Below are positions 1 through 10,498 of a DNA stretch of 39,937 nucleotides, piece by piece (within the stretch, counting starts at the first letter, position 1; the number at the start of each line of letters is the position of its first letter). The notes under the pieces were generated by a model. The model was not told where the DNA came from. It did no database searches and saw only the letters and a list, made by a program, of their open reading frames with translations. Position numbers and translations under genes: made by a program. Origin of the DNA: Acidobacteriota bacterium (GTDB lineage: Bacteria; Acidobacteriota; JAAYUB01); contig JAKQOW010000096.1 in the NCBI GenBank assembly GCA_029565065.1, positions 1 to 39,937 of the forward strand, in the 5' to 3' direction.

Positions 1-4
1 GTGG

Positions 5-10
5 TACAAT
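5..10 (+). promoter_or_regulatory. Possible -10 box of the bS22-like gene
   Basis: TACAAT lies 39 bases before the ATG at 50 and matches five of six positions of the sigma-70 -10 consensus. The -35 region would fall outside the window, so this is only a half-promoter call. Confidence 0.3.
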
Positions 11-49
11 CACCGCCTTTGCGTGGCTAAGTTTAGACGGAGGTCTCCG

Positions 50-145
50 ATGGGCAGCGTACTGAAGAAGAAGCGCAAGCGCGCCGGCAAGCTCAGAAGG
101 CAGCGCAAGCACAAGATGAGACGCAACCAGCACACCAAGAAATAG
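50..145 (+). CDS. AURKAIP1/COX24-domain (bS22-like) small ribosomal protein
   Basis: This 31-residue, extremely basic peptide begins MGSVLKKKRKR and is almost entirely Lys, Arg and His. The MGSV(I/L)KKRRKR-type start is the signature of the bacterial AURKAIP1/COX24 family, known as bS22 in mycobacterial ribosomes, where it sits in the small subunit contacting rRNA. The start is set by GGAGGT at 39-44, five bases before the ATG, and the stop is TAG at 143-145. The gene is monocistronic in this view: a long GC-rich 3' region and a strong terminator (272-310) separate it from the beta-galactosidase gene. The assignment rests on composition and the N-terminal motif. A role in the ribosome is inferred from the family. 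Confidence 0.85.
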   Translation: MGSVLKKKRKRAGKLRRQRKHKMRRNQHTKK

Positions 146-3580
<3,435 letters not shown>

Positions 3581-3940
3581 CGGTGAACAGTGAACAGTGA
3601 ACGGTGAACGGTGAACAGTAAATAGTGAGGAGATAGGAGTGAGGAGTTAGGAGACGAAAGCTCCGTCGTGCTCGTAATCGGAATCGTGCTCGTAATCGTG
3701 ATCGTAATCGAGGCTCGAGGCTAGAGACTCGAGGCTCGTTCCCGTAACGCGGACAACGGGTCTCGAGGTTCGGGGCTCGGACCTCGCTCCTGACGATCAA
3801 CGATCAACCATCAACCATCAACTGACTCGAACTGCGGATCTGGGTTCCGGGACCTAGGTTCTGGGTCCTAGATTTTGGATCCCGGTTCCCGGCATCCAGG
3901 TCCTATCCCTCCTATTCACCCATTCACCAATTCACCGTTC
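3581..3940 (+). repeat. Micro-repeat mosaic block R1
   Basis: The block starts at the base after the lacZ stop codon and is a chain of degenerate short repeats. In order: GTGAACAG units (3581-3625), GATAGGAG/GAGGAG purine units (3628-3653), a hairpin GGAG/CTCC (3650-3653 with 3661-3664), the word TCGTGCTCG (3666-3674), AATCG/GATCG units to about 3711, GAGGCTC units with CTCGTTCCCG at 3735-3744, GATCAACC-type units (3793-3822), CTGGGTTC/CCTAGG-type units (3838-3905), and ATTCACC units (3912-3936). There is no credible ORF. Function is unknown. The same words recur in the same order at 39503-39800. Confidence 0.8.
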
Positions 3941-3942
3941 CT

Positions 3943-4267
3943 CTGCTCGTGGCACGATCCACCGGTTGGCAACGTGGAGGTACCGCGAGCGGCAGCGAGC
4001 GGCGCGAAAGCCCACTCGGCACAGCTTGTCCAGGCGCCCAACCACTCTGTCTGTGCGGCTTGAATGTCCGTCCGGGATCAAAGGGCCAACCATCACCGCG
4101 GGTTCAGCAACGGCACACCAGGTTGCGTGACACGCACGACCGCTACCGTGATGGAATGGTCTTGCGGCGTCGGGACATCGTGGCGGCTGGCCGCTGGCGC
4201 CGCTCGCTGCCGCTCGCTGCCGCTCGCGGTAGCTCCCGCCTGCCGGCTGATTGATCCTGCTCATGGC
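3943..4267. mobile_element. MITE-like element with terminal inverted repeats and near-perfect flanking direct repeats
   Basis: Left arm 3956-4005 and right arm 4197-4256 are imperfect inverted repeats. Both outer ends start with GATC, and both contain an identical stretch of more than 20 bp beginning TACCGCGAGCGG. The right arm carries one extra 10-bp GGCAGCGAGC unit. Directly outside lie CTGCTCGTGGC (3943-3953) and CTGCTCATGGC (4257-4267), which match at 10 of 11 positions and look like a target-site duplication; two bases (AC) separate the left copy from the arm. The ~190 bp interior has no credible ORF, so any transposition would need a transposase in trans. I cannot assign it to a named MITE or IS family. 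It could also be a structured non-coding RNA gene. Confidence 0.5.
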
Positions 4268-4279
4268 TTCAGTTAAACC

Positions 4280-4545
4280 ACCGAGCACACGGAACCTAGG
4301 TCCCAGAACCAAGGTCCCAGGTCCGACATCCGATGACCGAAGTCCGATGATCGATAACGAGCCTCGATCACGATCACGATTACGATCACGATTACGAATT
4401 ACGATTACGATTTCGAGCACGACGCGAGGGCTCGGGAACGAGCCTCTAGCCCCGAGCCACTAGCCTCTAGCCCCGAGCCTCTAGCCTCGAGCCTCTAGCC
4501 TCTAGCCTCTAGCCTCGAGCTTCTAGCCCCGAACCCCGAACCCCG
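4280..4545 (-). repeat. Micro-repeat mosaic block R2 (inverted relative to R1)
   Basis: Read on the minus strand, the block begins at the base after the stop of the LysE-type gene. It runs GGGGTTC units, a long series of GAGGCTA/GAGGCTC units (4545-4440), CTCGTTCCCG (4442-4433), TCGTGCTCG (4422-4414), AATCGT/GATCGT units (to about 4370), CTCGTT (4361-4356), ATCGG units (to about 4322), then CTGGGACC/TTGGTTCTGGG units (to about 4290). It therefore shares the internal order of R1 and R7 but points the other way, following a minus-strand gene. No gene is visible in it. Confidence 0.8.
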
Positions 4546-5190
4546 TCAGAACACCAGCTTGAAGAACTTCGCCGTCATGTAGAGGCCGAAGCCGAGGAAG
4601 GCCCAGCCGCAGAAGCCCCGCACTCGCGCCCCGATGTCGCCCAGATGATGCCGGTTGAGCTGTACGAACTTGCCGATGGTCCACAGCCACAGGAAGGTCC
4701 CGGCCTGGATGCCGATGAGAAACGCCAGGTTGTTTCCCATGTGCAGGTACAGCACGCCCACCGAGTAGTACAGCTCGGTCACCGCGATCATGACCACGAT
4801 GTAGAACGGGTTAGAGAGCGCCAGCAGCAGCCCCGTGATGAAGTGGCCCTGGTGGGCGTGATCCGGATGATCCCGCGGGTCGGGGGGCAGGCCGGCGGCG
4901 GGCAGCGGGCACTTCCTCACCCAGATGTAATACACGCCGAGGCCGATGAGGAACAGGCCGCCGAAGGCGCTGAAGACGATCTTGACCAGCTCCAGCAGCT
5001 CGGTGGAAAGCTGGTAGATGATGGCCACGAGGCAGTAGAACGAGTCGCCGGCCACCGCGCCGGCGGCGAGCCGGAAGGCGGCTCGCCGCTGCCCCTTCAT
5101 GCTTGTTTCGAATACGGCGAAATTGATGGGCCCCGGCGGGATGGCCAGCAGGCAGCCGGTCAGAACACCCGCCAGCAGGCTGATCAGCAT
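4546..5190 (-). CDS. LysE/RhtB-family amino-acid (or small metabolite) exporter
   Basis: This 214-residue, strongly hydrophobic protein has about six predicted membrane segments and the LysE-superfamily N-terminal signature: PPGP at residues 18-21, then a small-residue-rich helix ending in GD (AAGAVAGDSFYC). Members export amino acids such as lysine, threonine or homoserine by proton exchange, but the substrate cannot be read from the sequence. A polar, His/Asp/Pro-rich loop (PPDPRDHPDHAHQGH) sits in mid-protein. The ATG at 5190 follows a GAGGT-type site. The gene lies 133 bp downstream of the VWFA gene on the same strand and may be cotranscribed with it. Its stop codon abuts repeat block R2. 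Confidence 0.85.
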   Translation of the reverse strand: MLISLLAGVLTGCLLAIPPGPINFAVFETSMKGQRRAAFRLAAGAVAGDSFYCLVAIIYQLSTELLELVKIVFSAFGGLFLIGLGVYYIWVRKCPLPAAGLPPDPRDHPDHAHQGHFITGLLLALSNPFYIVVMIAVTELYYSVGVLYLHMGNNLAFLIGIQAGTFLWLWTIGKFVQLNRHHLGDIGARVRGFCGWAFLGFGLYMTAKFFKLVF

Positions 5191-5323
5191 GACGGGACCT
5201 CGCCCTGGCGCGCGGCGCGGTGAGGGCGGCAGCCGTCAGTTGGTCGAGGGCGATTGGATGTGTGCGTCTGGCTCATCCGATTGTCCCGGTCCGGGGCGGC
5301 CGCGGTCCGCGCGGGGCGGCGGC

Positions 5324-6256
5324 TCATTCCTCGGGTGCAAAATAACCCTGCCGGTACTGGAGCTTGAGCCCCTTGCGGAGGCACGTCACCTTGATGTCGC
5401 GGTACGTGCCGTCGCGGTTCTGGTTCTTCGGCTCGTACGCGATGTTGTACTGGTGATTGATGTCCTCCATGATGGCGTCGAACGTCTTCTTCAGCGACTC
5501 GAAGGACGCCTTGGGGGAGAAGAACAGGCCGCCCGTCTCCTTGCAGAAACGCTCCAGGGCGCGGAAGTCGGCGCCGTAATTCATGGAGCGGACGCCCAGG
5601 CCGTAGATCAGGACATCATTCTTCTGGGCCACCTTGATGGCCTCGTCCATGCTGGTTTTGGAAGCGGTGTCCTCGCCGTCCGAGATGACGACGATGATCT
5701 TGCGCCCGGCCTCGCTCTTGAGCTTCTCCTCGCTGGCCAGGTACACCGCGTCGTAGAGGGACGTGTTGCCGCCGGGCCGGAGCCGGCTCAGCGACTTCTG
5801 CATCCGGTCGATGTCGTCGGTGAAATCCTGCACCAGGATCACGTCGGAGTGGAACTCCATCACCGTGACCATGTCCTTGCTGGGGCGGACGATGTGCTTG
5901 CAGAAGGCGGAGGCGGTGGCGACCTCGTGAGGGAGCTTGTCGGCCACCGAACCGCTCGTGTCGATGAGCAGCGCGATGGTCAGCGGCAGGTCGCGGGACT
6001 GGCTCAGATTGTTGAAGTACTTGATCTCCTGGCGGGCGCCGTTCTCGTAGATGGCGAAGTCGTCGCGGGTCAGGTCCCGGACATAGTTCTTGCCCGAGGC
6101 GGCGGTGACGAACAGGTTGACCACGAACACGCGCGAGCGAATCACCGGGCCGCTAGTCGTGTCCTGCGCCGGCGCGGGTGGCGCCGCCGCGGCGACGGCC
6201 AGCAGCGCGGCCAGGATCATCGGAAGCAGGGCGGGGCGGGATGTTGGTTTGTTCAT
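5324..6256 (-). CDS. Secreted VWFA-domain protein, Acidobacteriota type
   Basis: The product has 310 residues. Residues 1-31 form a signal peptide (hydrophobic core LLPMILAALLAVAAAA, cleavage near APAQ). About 38-85 is a beta-sandwich-like segment ending in YENGARQEIKYF. Residues 92-270 form the von Willebrand A fold, with the MIDAS motif DTSGS starting at Asp99 and later VISDGEDTAS. A C-terminal segment of about 35 residues ends YRQGYFAPEE. This architecture, with the DDFAIYENG-type lead-in and C-terminal QYRQGYF, is the VWFA-related domain family that is expanded in Acidobacteriota. Such proteins bind a metal-dependent ligand outside the membrane; the partner is unknown. It has its own promoter (6286-6314) and an AGGAAAGGAAC ribosome site before ATG 6256. 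Confidence 0.88.
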   Translation of the reverse strand: MNKPTSRPALLPMILAALLAVAAAAPPAPAQDTTSGPVIRSRVFVVNLFVTAASGKNYVRDLTRDDFAIYENGARQEIKYFNNLSQSRDLPLTIALLIDTSGSVADKLPHEVATASAFCKHIVRPSKDMVTVMEFHSDVILVQDFTDDIDRMQKSLSRLRPGGNTSLYDAVYLASEEKLKSEAGRKIIVVISDGEDTASKTSMDEAIKVAQKNDVLIYGLGVRSMNYGADFRALERFCKETGGLFFSPKASFESLKKTFDAIMEDINHQYNIAYEPKNQNRDGTYRDIKVTCLRKGLKLQYRQGYFAPEE

Positions 6257-6285
6257 GTTCCTTTCCTGCGGAATCTCCGCGGATC

Positions 6286-6314
6286 ATTATAGAGCCGGCG
6301 GTGCGGACGGACAA
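6286..6314 (-). promoter_or_regulatory. Sigma-70-type promoter of the VWFA gene
   Basis: On the minus strand TTGTCC (6314-6309) is followed by exactly 17 bases and a perfect TATAAT (6291-6286). The expected start is near 6279, giving a ~22 nt leader with an A/G-rich ribosome site. This separates the VWFA/LysE transcript from upstream kdsB. Confidence 0.65.
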
Positions 6315-6397
6315 CGCCAAATGTGTCGGCCGCGCCCGCGGCTCTGGTGGAATAGAGATAGATTAACGAAAAAGGTTTCGGGGACCCGTCGGTGGAG

Positions 6398-7171
6398 TCA
6401 GGCGCCTTCGACGATGGCTTTGATCCGCTGGTAATCCGCCTCGGTGTCGACGCCGAGGGCGGTGTCGCGCACTTCGACCACGCGGATGGCGTAGCCGTGC
6501 TCGAGGGCGCGGAGCTGCTCCAGTTTTTCCATCCGCTCCAGGCTGGAGGCGGGCAGGTTGACGAAGATCTTCAGGAACTCGGTCTGGTAGGCGTAGAGGC
6601 CGATGTGCCGGTAGAAATTCTTCAGCAGCAGCGGATGGGTGTCGATGTGCTCCCGGTAGCTGGCGTAATCCAGACCGGGCTCCCGGATGAAAGGGATGGG
6701 CAGACGGGAGAAGTAGATGGCATCGCCGTCGGCGTTGAGGATCACCTTCACGCAATTGGGATCGAACAGCTCGTCGGCGCTGCGGATCGCCGTGCAGGCG
6801 GTGGCCATGCACACGCCCCGGTCCTCCAGCAGCGGCGCCACCGCGGCGGCGATGGTGGCCGGGTCGATGAGGGGTTCGTCGCCCTGGACGTTGACGGCGA
6901 TCCGGGTGTCGATGCCGGCCAGCGCCTCGGCGATGCGGTCGGTGCCCGACGTGTGGTCCGGCGAGGTCATCACCGCCCGGCCGCCGAACGCGGCCACCGC
7001 TTCGACGATGCGCGCGTCATCGGTGGCCACGATCACCTCGTCCACCACGGGGCAGCGGCGGGCACGCTCCCAGACGTGCTGGATGATGGGCTTGCCACCC
7101 AGCGGGAGCAGCAGCTTGCCGGGGAGGCGCTGCGAGGCGTAACGGGCGGGGATGACGGCGGTGCAATTCAT
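6398..7171 (-). CDS. kdsB: 3-deoxy-manno-octulosonate cytidylyltransferase (CMP-Kdo synthetase)
   Basis: KdsB activates Kdo with CTP to give CMP-Kdo and pyrophosphate in the cytoplasm, for transfer onto lipid A. From ATG 7171 the protein has 257 residues, about the usual size. Diagnostic motifs are the N-terminal nucleotide-binding IPARYASQRLPGK, MTSPDHTSGTDRIAEA, and VNVQGDEPLIDP. The upstream in-frame extension to 7243 lacks family similarity, so the ATG giving MNCTAVIPARY is preferred even though only a weak AGGCTGG site precedes it. The gene is transcribed divergently from the Gly/Ser-rich secreted protein gene. The other Kdo genes are not in the window. Confidence 0.95.
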   Translation of the reverse strand: MNCTAVIPARYASQRLPGKLLLPLGGKPIIQHVWERARRCPVVDEVIVATDDARIVEAVAAFGGRAVMTSPDHTSGTDRIAEALAGIDTRIAVNVQGDEPLIDPATIAAAVAPLLEDRGVCMATACTAIRSADELFDPNCVKVILNADGDAIYFSRLPIPFIREPGLDYASYREHIDTHPLLLKNFYRHIGLYAYQTEFLKIFVNLPASSLERMEKLEQLRALEHGYAIRVVEVRDTALGVDTEADYQRIKAIVEGA

Positions 7172-7251
7172 GATGGTGCCAGCCTGAATGATGATTCGAG
7201 AGACGATCCCGGCTAACTTGCAGCATTTCCAGACTGGTGTCAACAGGAAAT

Positions 7252-7275
7252 GGTGAATGGGTGAATGGGTGAATA
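7252..7275 (+). repeat. GGTGAATG tandem repeat (R3)
   Basis: Three 8-bp GGTGAATG-type units in tandem sit in the divergent gap between kdsB and the 7433 gene. The same unit, in reverse complement, forms the end of the transglutaminase gene (14892-14918) and the tail of block R1. Confidence 0.8.
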
Positions 7276-7432
7276 GCTCGGGAGGGGAGAGTTACCTGTA
7301 TGGGATGAGGGATACGATTTCAGATGTGATAAAATCATGACAACGATTCACCGCGCCGACGGCACCGTTGCATCCGATTCCGTAATCCTGCTCAGTCATC
7401 CAGATTTCGTCGGGCCGGCGAAGGAGGACACC

Positions 7433-8818
7433 ATGAATCACGACCATACCCGGGCAGTGGGCCGACGCGCGACCACGCGGTTCCGGCTGATGCTGGGGGC
7501 GGTGGCGCTCCTGGTGGTGTGGGGCGCGGCGGCGGCTCAGTCCATTGACGGCGTGTACACTCTCATCGGCGACACCGGCGGGCGCTCGGTCAAGGCCGGA
7601 GCGGTCATCACCCTCACCGTGTCCGGCTCGCCGTCGGGCACCATGGCGGTGGTGGCCGTCCAGCCGGGTCAGACGGTCACCGACACGGGCACCTTCACCC
7701 TGAGCGGCGGCCGGATCACCCTGTCGTTCCAGGAGCTGGGCTGGGCCGCCACCAACGCGGCCTACAGCCTGAGCGGCGGCGTCCTGGTGCTGCCGTTCAA
7801 GGCGCTGGATGACGGGCCCGGCACCTCCCGCTGGAAGATGTTAAGCGGCGGCTCCGGCGAGGGGGGCGGCGGCTCCGGAGATACGGGCGGTGGTTCCGGC
7901 GGAACCGGCGGTTCTGGAGGCTCCGGTGGCAAGGGTGGCTCCGGTGGCATGGGTGGTAGCGGTGGCTCCGGTGCGAGCGGGGGCCAGGGAGGCTCGGGTG
8001 GGAGTGGCGGCAAAGGCGGCGGTGGCGGCTCCGGCGGATCGGGCGGCTCCGGTGGCTCCGGCAGCTCCGGCGGGGGGAAGGGCGGCGGCAAGGGTGGCGC
8101 GGAGAAACCGCCCACCATCAAGGATCTGGTGGGCAACTGGACGGGCCGGGCCGCCGGCGAGGAAGTCCGTTTCCGCGATCCCAACTCGCTGCTGATCCTC
8201 ACCGTGAAGCACAATGCCGAGTTCTTCTTCCACGTGGATGAGACCGGACAGGTCACCGGCGAGGGGACCATCGAATACGATCTGGAGCGCAACACCGAAG
8301 GACTTGACGCCCTGGCGGCGGGGGTCAAGGGATTGATGGGGATGATGCCGGGGGCGCCGGGCCTGCCCGGCCAAGGCGCCGCCGCCGGTGTGGCGGGTAA
8401 AATGGGCGACGCCACCCGCGACGTGCCGGGCGTGACCTCGCTGCAGTACGACGCCCCTCACCTCAAGCACGGGAAGGAACTCCGCCACTTCACCTTCACC
8501 GGCCAGGCAGAGATGAGCAGCGGCTGGTCGTCTGGGGCGCGGGTGGACAACTGGAAGCTGACCCTGGTCCAGCAGGGCCCGTTCACCCTGCCCGACGGTT
8601 CCACCGACAACCAGCTCATCGCCGCTTACGAAGTGAACAAGGTGAAAGAAGAGAAGCCATTTCCCTGCTGGTCACCATTCATGAAGGAGCCGGGGACGCT
8701 GCGGCGCGGTCCGGGCGGGGCGTGGGTCGCGGAGTTCCAGCAGAAGGGAACCCACCGCGAGGGGAAGAAGGTCTGGCAGGAATACGGCTACGTCTGGATG
8801 GCCCGGCAGATCCGGTGA
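7433..8818 (+). CDS. Secreted protein with an 85-residue Gly/Ser linker, function unknown
   Basis: I do not recognise the family. From ATG 7433, which follows AAGGAGG, there are 461 residues. A signal peptide covers about 1-35 (LMLGAVALLVVWGAAAA). Residues 36-137 are a small beta-rich domain with Gly/Thr/Val strands. Residues 138-222 are almost pure Gly and Ser with occasional Lys, Met, Gln, Thr and Glu, read as GGS/GGK triplets. Residues 223-461 start with DLVGNWTGRA and contain several Phe/Thr-rich strands (AEFFFHVDETGQVTGEGTIEYD), resembling a lipocalin-like or beta-barrel fold. The linker suggests two independently folded domains tethered outside the cell. The upstream start at 7337 would hide the signal peptide and is rejected. 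The gene converges on the next gene with a 7-bp gap. Confidence 0.75.
   Translation: MNHDHTRAVGRRATTRFRLMLGAVALLVVWGAAAAQSIDGVYTLIGDTGGRSVKAGAVITLTVSGSPSGTMAVVAVQPGQTVTDTGTFTLSGGRITLSFQELGWAATNAAYSLSGGVLVLPFKALDDGPGTSRWKMLSGGSGEGGGGSGDTGGGSGGTGGSGGSGGKGGSGGMGGSGGSGASGGQGGSGGSGGKGGGGGSGGSGGSGGSGSSGGGKGGGKGGAEKPPTIKDLVGNWTGRAAGEEVRFRDPNSLLILTVKHNAEFFFHVDETGQVTGEGTIEYDLERNTEGLDALAAGVKGLMGMMPGAPGLPGQGAAAGVAGKMGDATRDVPGVTSLQYDAPHLKHGKELRHFTFTGQAEMSSGWSSGARVDNWKLTLVQQGPFTLPDGSTDNQLIAAYEVNKVKEEKPFPCWSPFMKEPGTLRRGPGGAWVAEFQQKGTHREGKKVWQEYGYVWMARQIR
7844..8099 (+). repeat. Gly/Ser codon repeat tract
   Basis: This tract encodes residues 138-222 of the secreted protein and consists of GGC/GGT/GGA and TCC/AGC codons in loose 9-nt GGS units. 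The codons are varied rather than identical, which limits slippage and suggests the linker is maintained by selection on the protein. Being coding, it differs from the intergenic micro-repeat blocks. Confidence 0.8.
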
Positions 8819-8825
8819 GCCGGAT

Positions 8826-10232
8826 TCAGGCGATCCCGCTCTGCGTCCGGCCGCGGGAGTGGTCCCGCCGGGCGCCGACCATCACTGCCAGCGCCGGCGC
8901 GTGGGCCAGGAGCGCGTACAGCGCCTCCATCACCGGATCGTGCCGGAACTGGATCTGTCCCACGATGAAAAGCAGGGGATAGTAAAGGAACGCAGTGGCC
9001 GCGAACACCGCGGCCACGCGTCCGAGCCACGCCCAGCGGGTGTCCGTCAGCAGGAAGCTGAACACGAGCGGCCAAATGGCGTACCAGGGCCAGAACACGG
9101 GACTGGCCAGGAGCAGGTAGGCCAGCAGGGCCAGCACGACCCAGGCGGCGGCGCCGTCGTGGGTGCGGGGATCGGGTTTCGAGCGGACGGTCAGCAGCAG
9201 GGCCAGGGCGGCCAGACCCAGCGCCGCCTGGATCCAGCTGGTGCGGCCCGCGGCACCGGGAATGAGATCCCGGATGGCCAGCAAGATCGAATTGGCTGTC
9301 CAGCCGGCCTGGTGAAACCCGCCGACCAGCAGTTCCGGCAGACGGCCGAACGGCTGACTGGCGGCGACGCCCGCCGCCAGGGCGATGGCGACTCCGCCCG
9401 CCACTCGGGCGAGGCGACGCCGCAGTGGCAGGCCGGTGTCGCAGAGCGCCGGCAGGAACAGCGGCAGGGCGAAGGCGGCGCTGTACTTGATCCAGAACGC
9501 CGCGGTCCACGCCAGCACCGCCGGCCACCAGCGGCCCTGCCGGAGCTGCCAGGCGGCGGCCAGGCAGCCCAGCAACCAGAGCAGATCAAAGTGCATCATG
9601 GACAGCCCCTCGAGCAGGAGCAGCGGATGCGCCAGATAGGCCCAGGCCGCCGCTTCGCCGGCGGGCCGGCCGGCCAGCAGACGGCGGAGGATGAAAAAAT
9701 TGCCGGCGTGACAGGCGCCCATGAGCAGCTTCAGCAGCAGGAAGAAGCCGAGCAGGTGTCCGCCGGCGAGGCGGTGGAGGGCGCCGCAGACGATGACCCA
9801 GAGCGGCGGGTAGGGCAGATAATCCACGGCTGCCGCCAGCCCGCCGCCGAGGAACGGGTTGAACACCGAGAAGGGCACGGCGTAGGGATTGACGCCGCCG
9901 GTCCAGCGCTCGGCCATACGGAAGTAAAACACCGCATCGTAGCTGCCGAACGGGGGCACGAGAGCGAACGCCACCGCCGCCAAGGCGATGGACCACGCGG
10001 GCCAGGCGGCGCCGGCGCGGCGGTGCAGCGCCAGCAGGCCCGCCAGGCAGACGCCCACCCACAGGAAATCGGCAAGCCGGAGCCAGGCAGGCGGGCCCGG
10101 GGCCCCGCCGAGGTACGAGTCTTGAAACGAGTAGGTCAGGCGGAACAGGTCGCCCAGGTGGGGCAGCACGGGCAGCGCCAGGAGCGCGGCGCCGGCGAGG
10201 TACATCGTACGGGCGGAGGACAGGCGCGCCAT
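8826..10232 (-). CDS. Polytopic membrane protein, probable GT-C fold glycosyltransferase (DUF2029/GT87-like)
   Basis: The product is 468 residues with roughly eleven hydrophobic segments. The first large loop contains FGSYDAVFYFRMAERW, where the acidic residue after a first membrane helix matches the catalytic-loop position of GT-C transferases that use polyprenyl-phosphate sugars. Further features are NPYAVPFSVFNPFLGGG and YLPYPPLWVIVCGALH, the latter resembling the YPP motif of the DUF2029/mannosyltransferase group. It likely adds a sugar on the outer face of the inner membrane. ATG 10232 is chosen over an upstream TTG at 10268; neither has a clear ribosome site. It ends 7 bp from the convergent gene, and its 5' region contains part of repeat block R4. 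Confidence 0.7.
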   Translation of the reverse strand: MARLSSARTMYLAGAALLALPVLPHLGDLFRLTYSFQDSYLGGAPGPPAWLRLADFLWVGVCLAGLLALHRRAGAAWPAWSIALAAVAFALVPPFGSYDAVFYFRMAERWTGGVNPYAVPFSVFNPFLGGGLAAAVDYLPYPPLWVIVCGALHRLAGGHLLGFFLLLKLLMGACHAGNFFILRRLLAGRPAGEAAAWAYLAHPLLLLEGLSMMHFDLLWLLGCLAAAWQLRQGRWWPAVLAWTAAFWIKYSAAFALPLFLPALCDTGLPLRRRLARVAGGVAIALAAGVAASQPFGRLPELLVGGFHQAGWTANSILLAIRDLIPGAAGRTSWIQAALGLAALALLLTVRSKPDPRTHDGAAAWVVLALLAYLLLASPVFWPWYAIWPLVFSFLLTDTRWAWLGRVAAVFAATAFLYYPLLFIVGQIQFRHDPVMEALYALLAHAPALAVMVGARRDHSRGRTQSGIA

Positions 10233-10295
10233 GGCTGCTATCTTAGGGCTTGTCCGGAGCGTTTGCAACCGAGGCCAGCTGTTCGAGTAGAGCAG

Positions 10296-10411
10296 AAAAT
10301 AGTAAAGAGACAGGAGATAGGCGATAGGAGTTTAGAGCTCCTCGTGCTCGTAGTTCGTAATCGTGCCCGTAATTCGGAATCGTTATCGTGATCGAGGCTC
10401 GATCCTCGTTT
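10296..10411 (+). repeat. Micro-repeat mosaic block R4
   Basis: In order: purine units with GATAG/GATAGGAG (10303-10330), a hairpin AGGAG/CTCCT with a 7-nt loop (10326-10330 with 10338-10342), TCGTGCTCG (10342-10350), AATCGT and TAATTCGG units (10351-10392), then GAGGCTCGATCCTCGTT with CTCGTT at 10405-10410. This is the core of the R1/R7 module without the flanking repeat classes. It lies between the 5' end of the membrane protein gene and the 3' end of the GH38 gene, and nothing else is visible in this 266-bp gap. Confidence 0.75.
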
Positions 10412-10498
10412 TCCGATTGCCAGAGTGGCCGGATCCTGAGCGGTGGTATGGATGTACCCGCACCCGGGGTGCGTGTGCGACGGCGGCGCGGCGCGGGT

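Noticed and set aside
4251..4276. TTGATCCTG followed by CTTCAG, resembling the 5' end of 16S rRNA
   Set aside because: Only about nine bases match and nothing like 16S follows. It coincides with the right end of the inverted-repeat element.
3932..4420. 162-codon minus-strand frame with an Arg-Asn-Arg-Asp repeat
   Set aside because: The repeat is a translation of the AATCG/GATCG DNA array and the frame crosses the MITE-like element. There is no ribosome site.
3581..4545. CRISPR array
   Set aside because: Repeat units are short (5-11 bp), degenerate and contiguous, with no unique spacers of constant length and no cas genes in the window.
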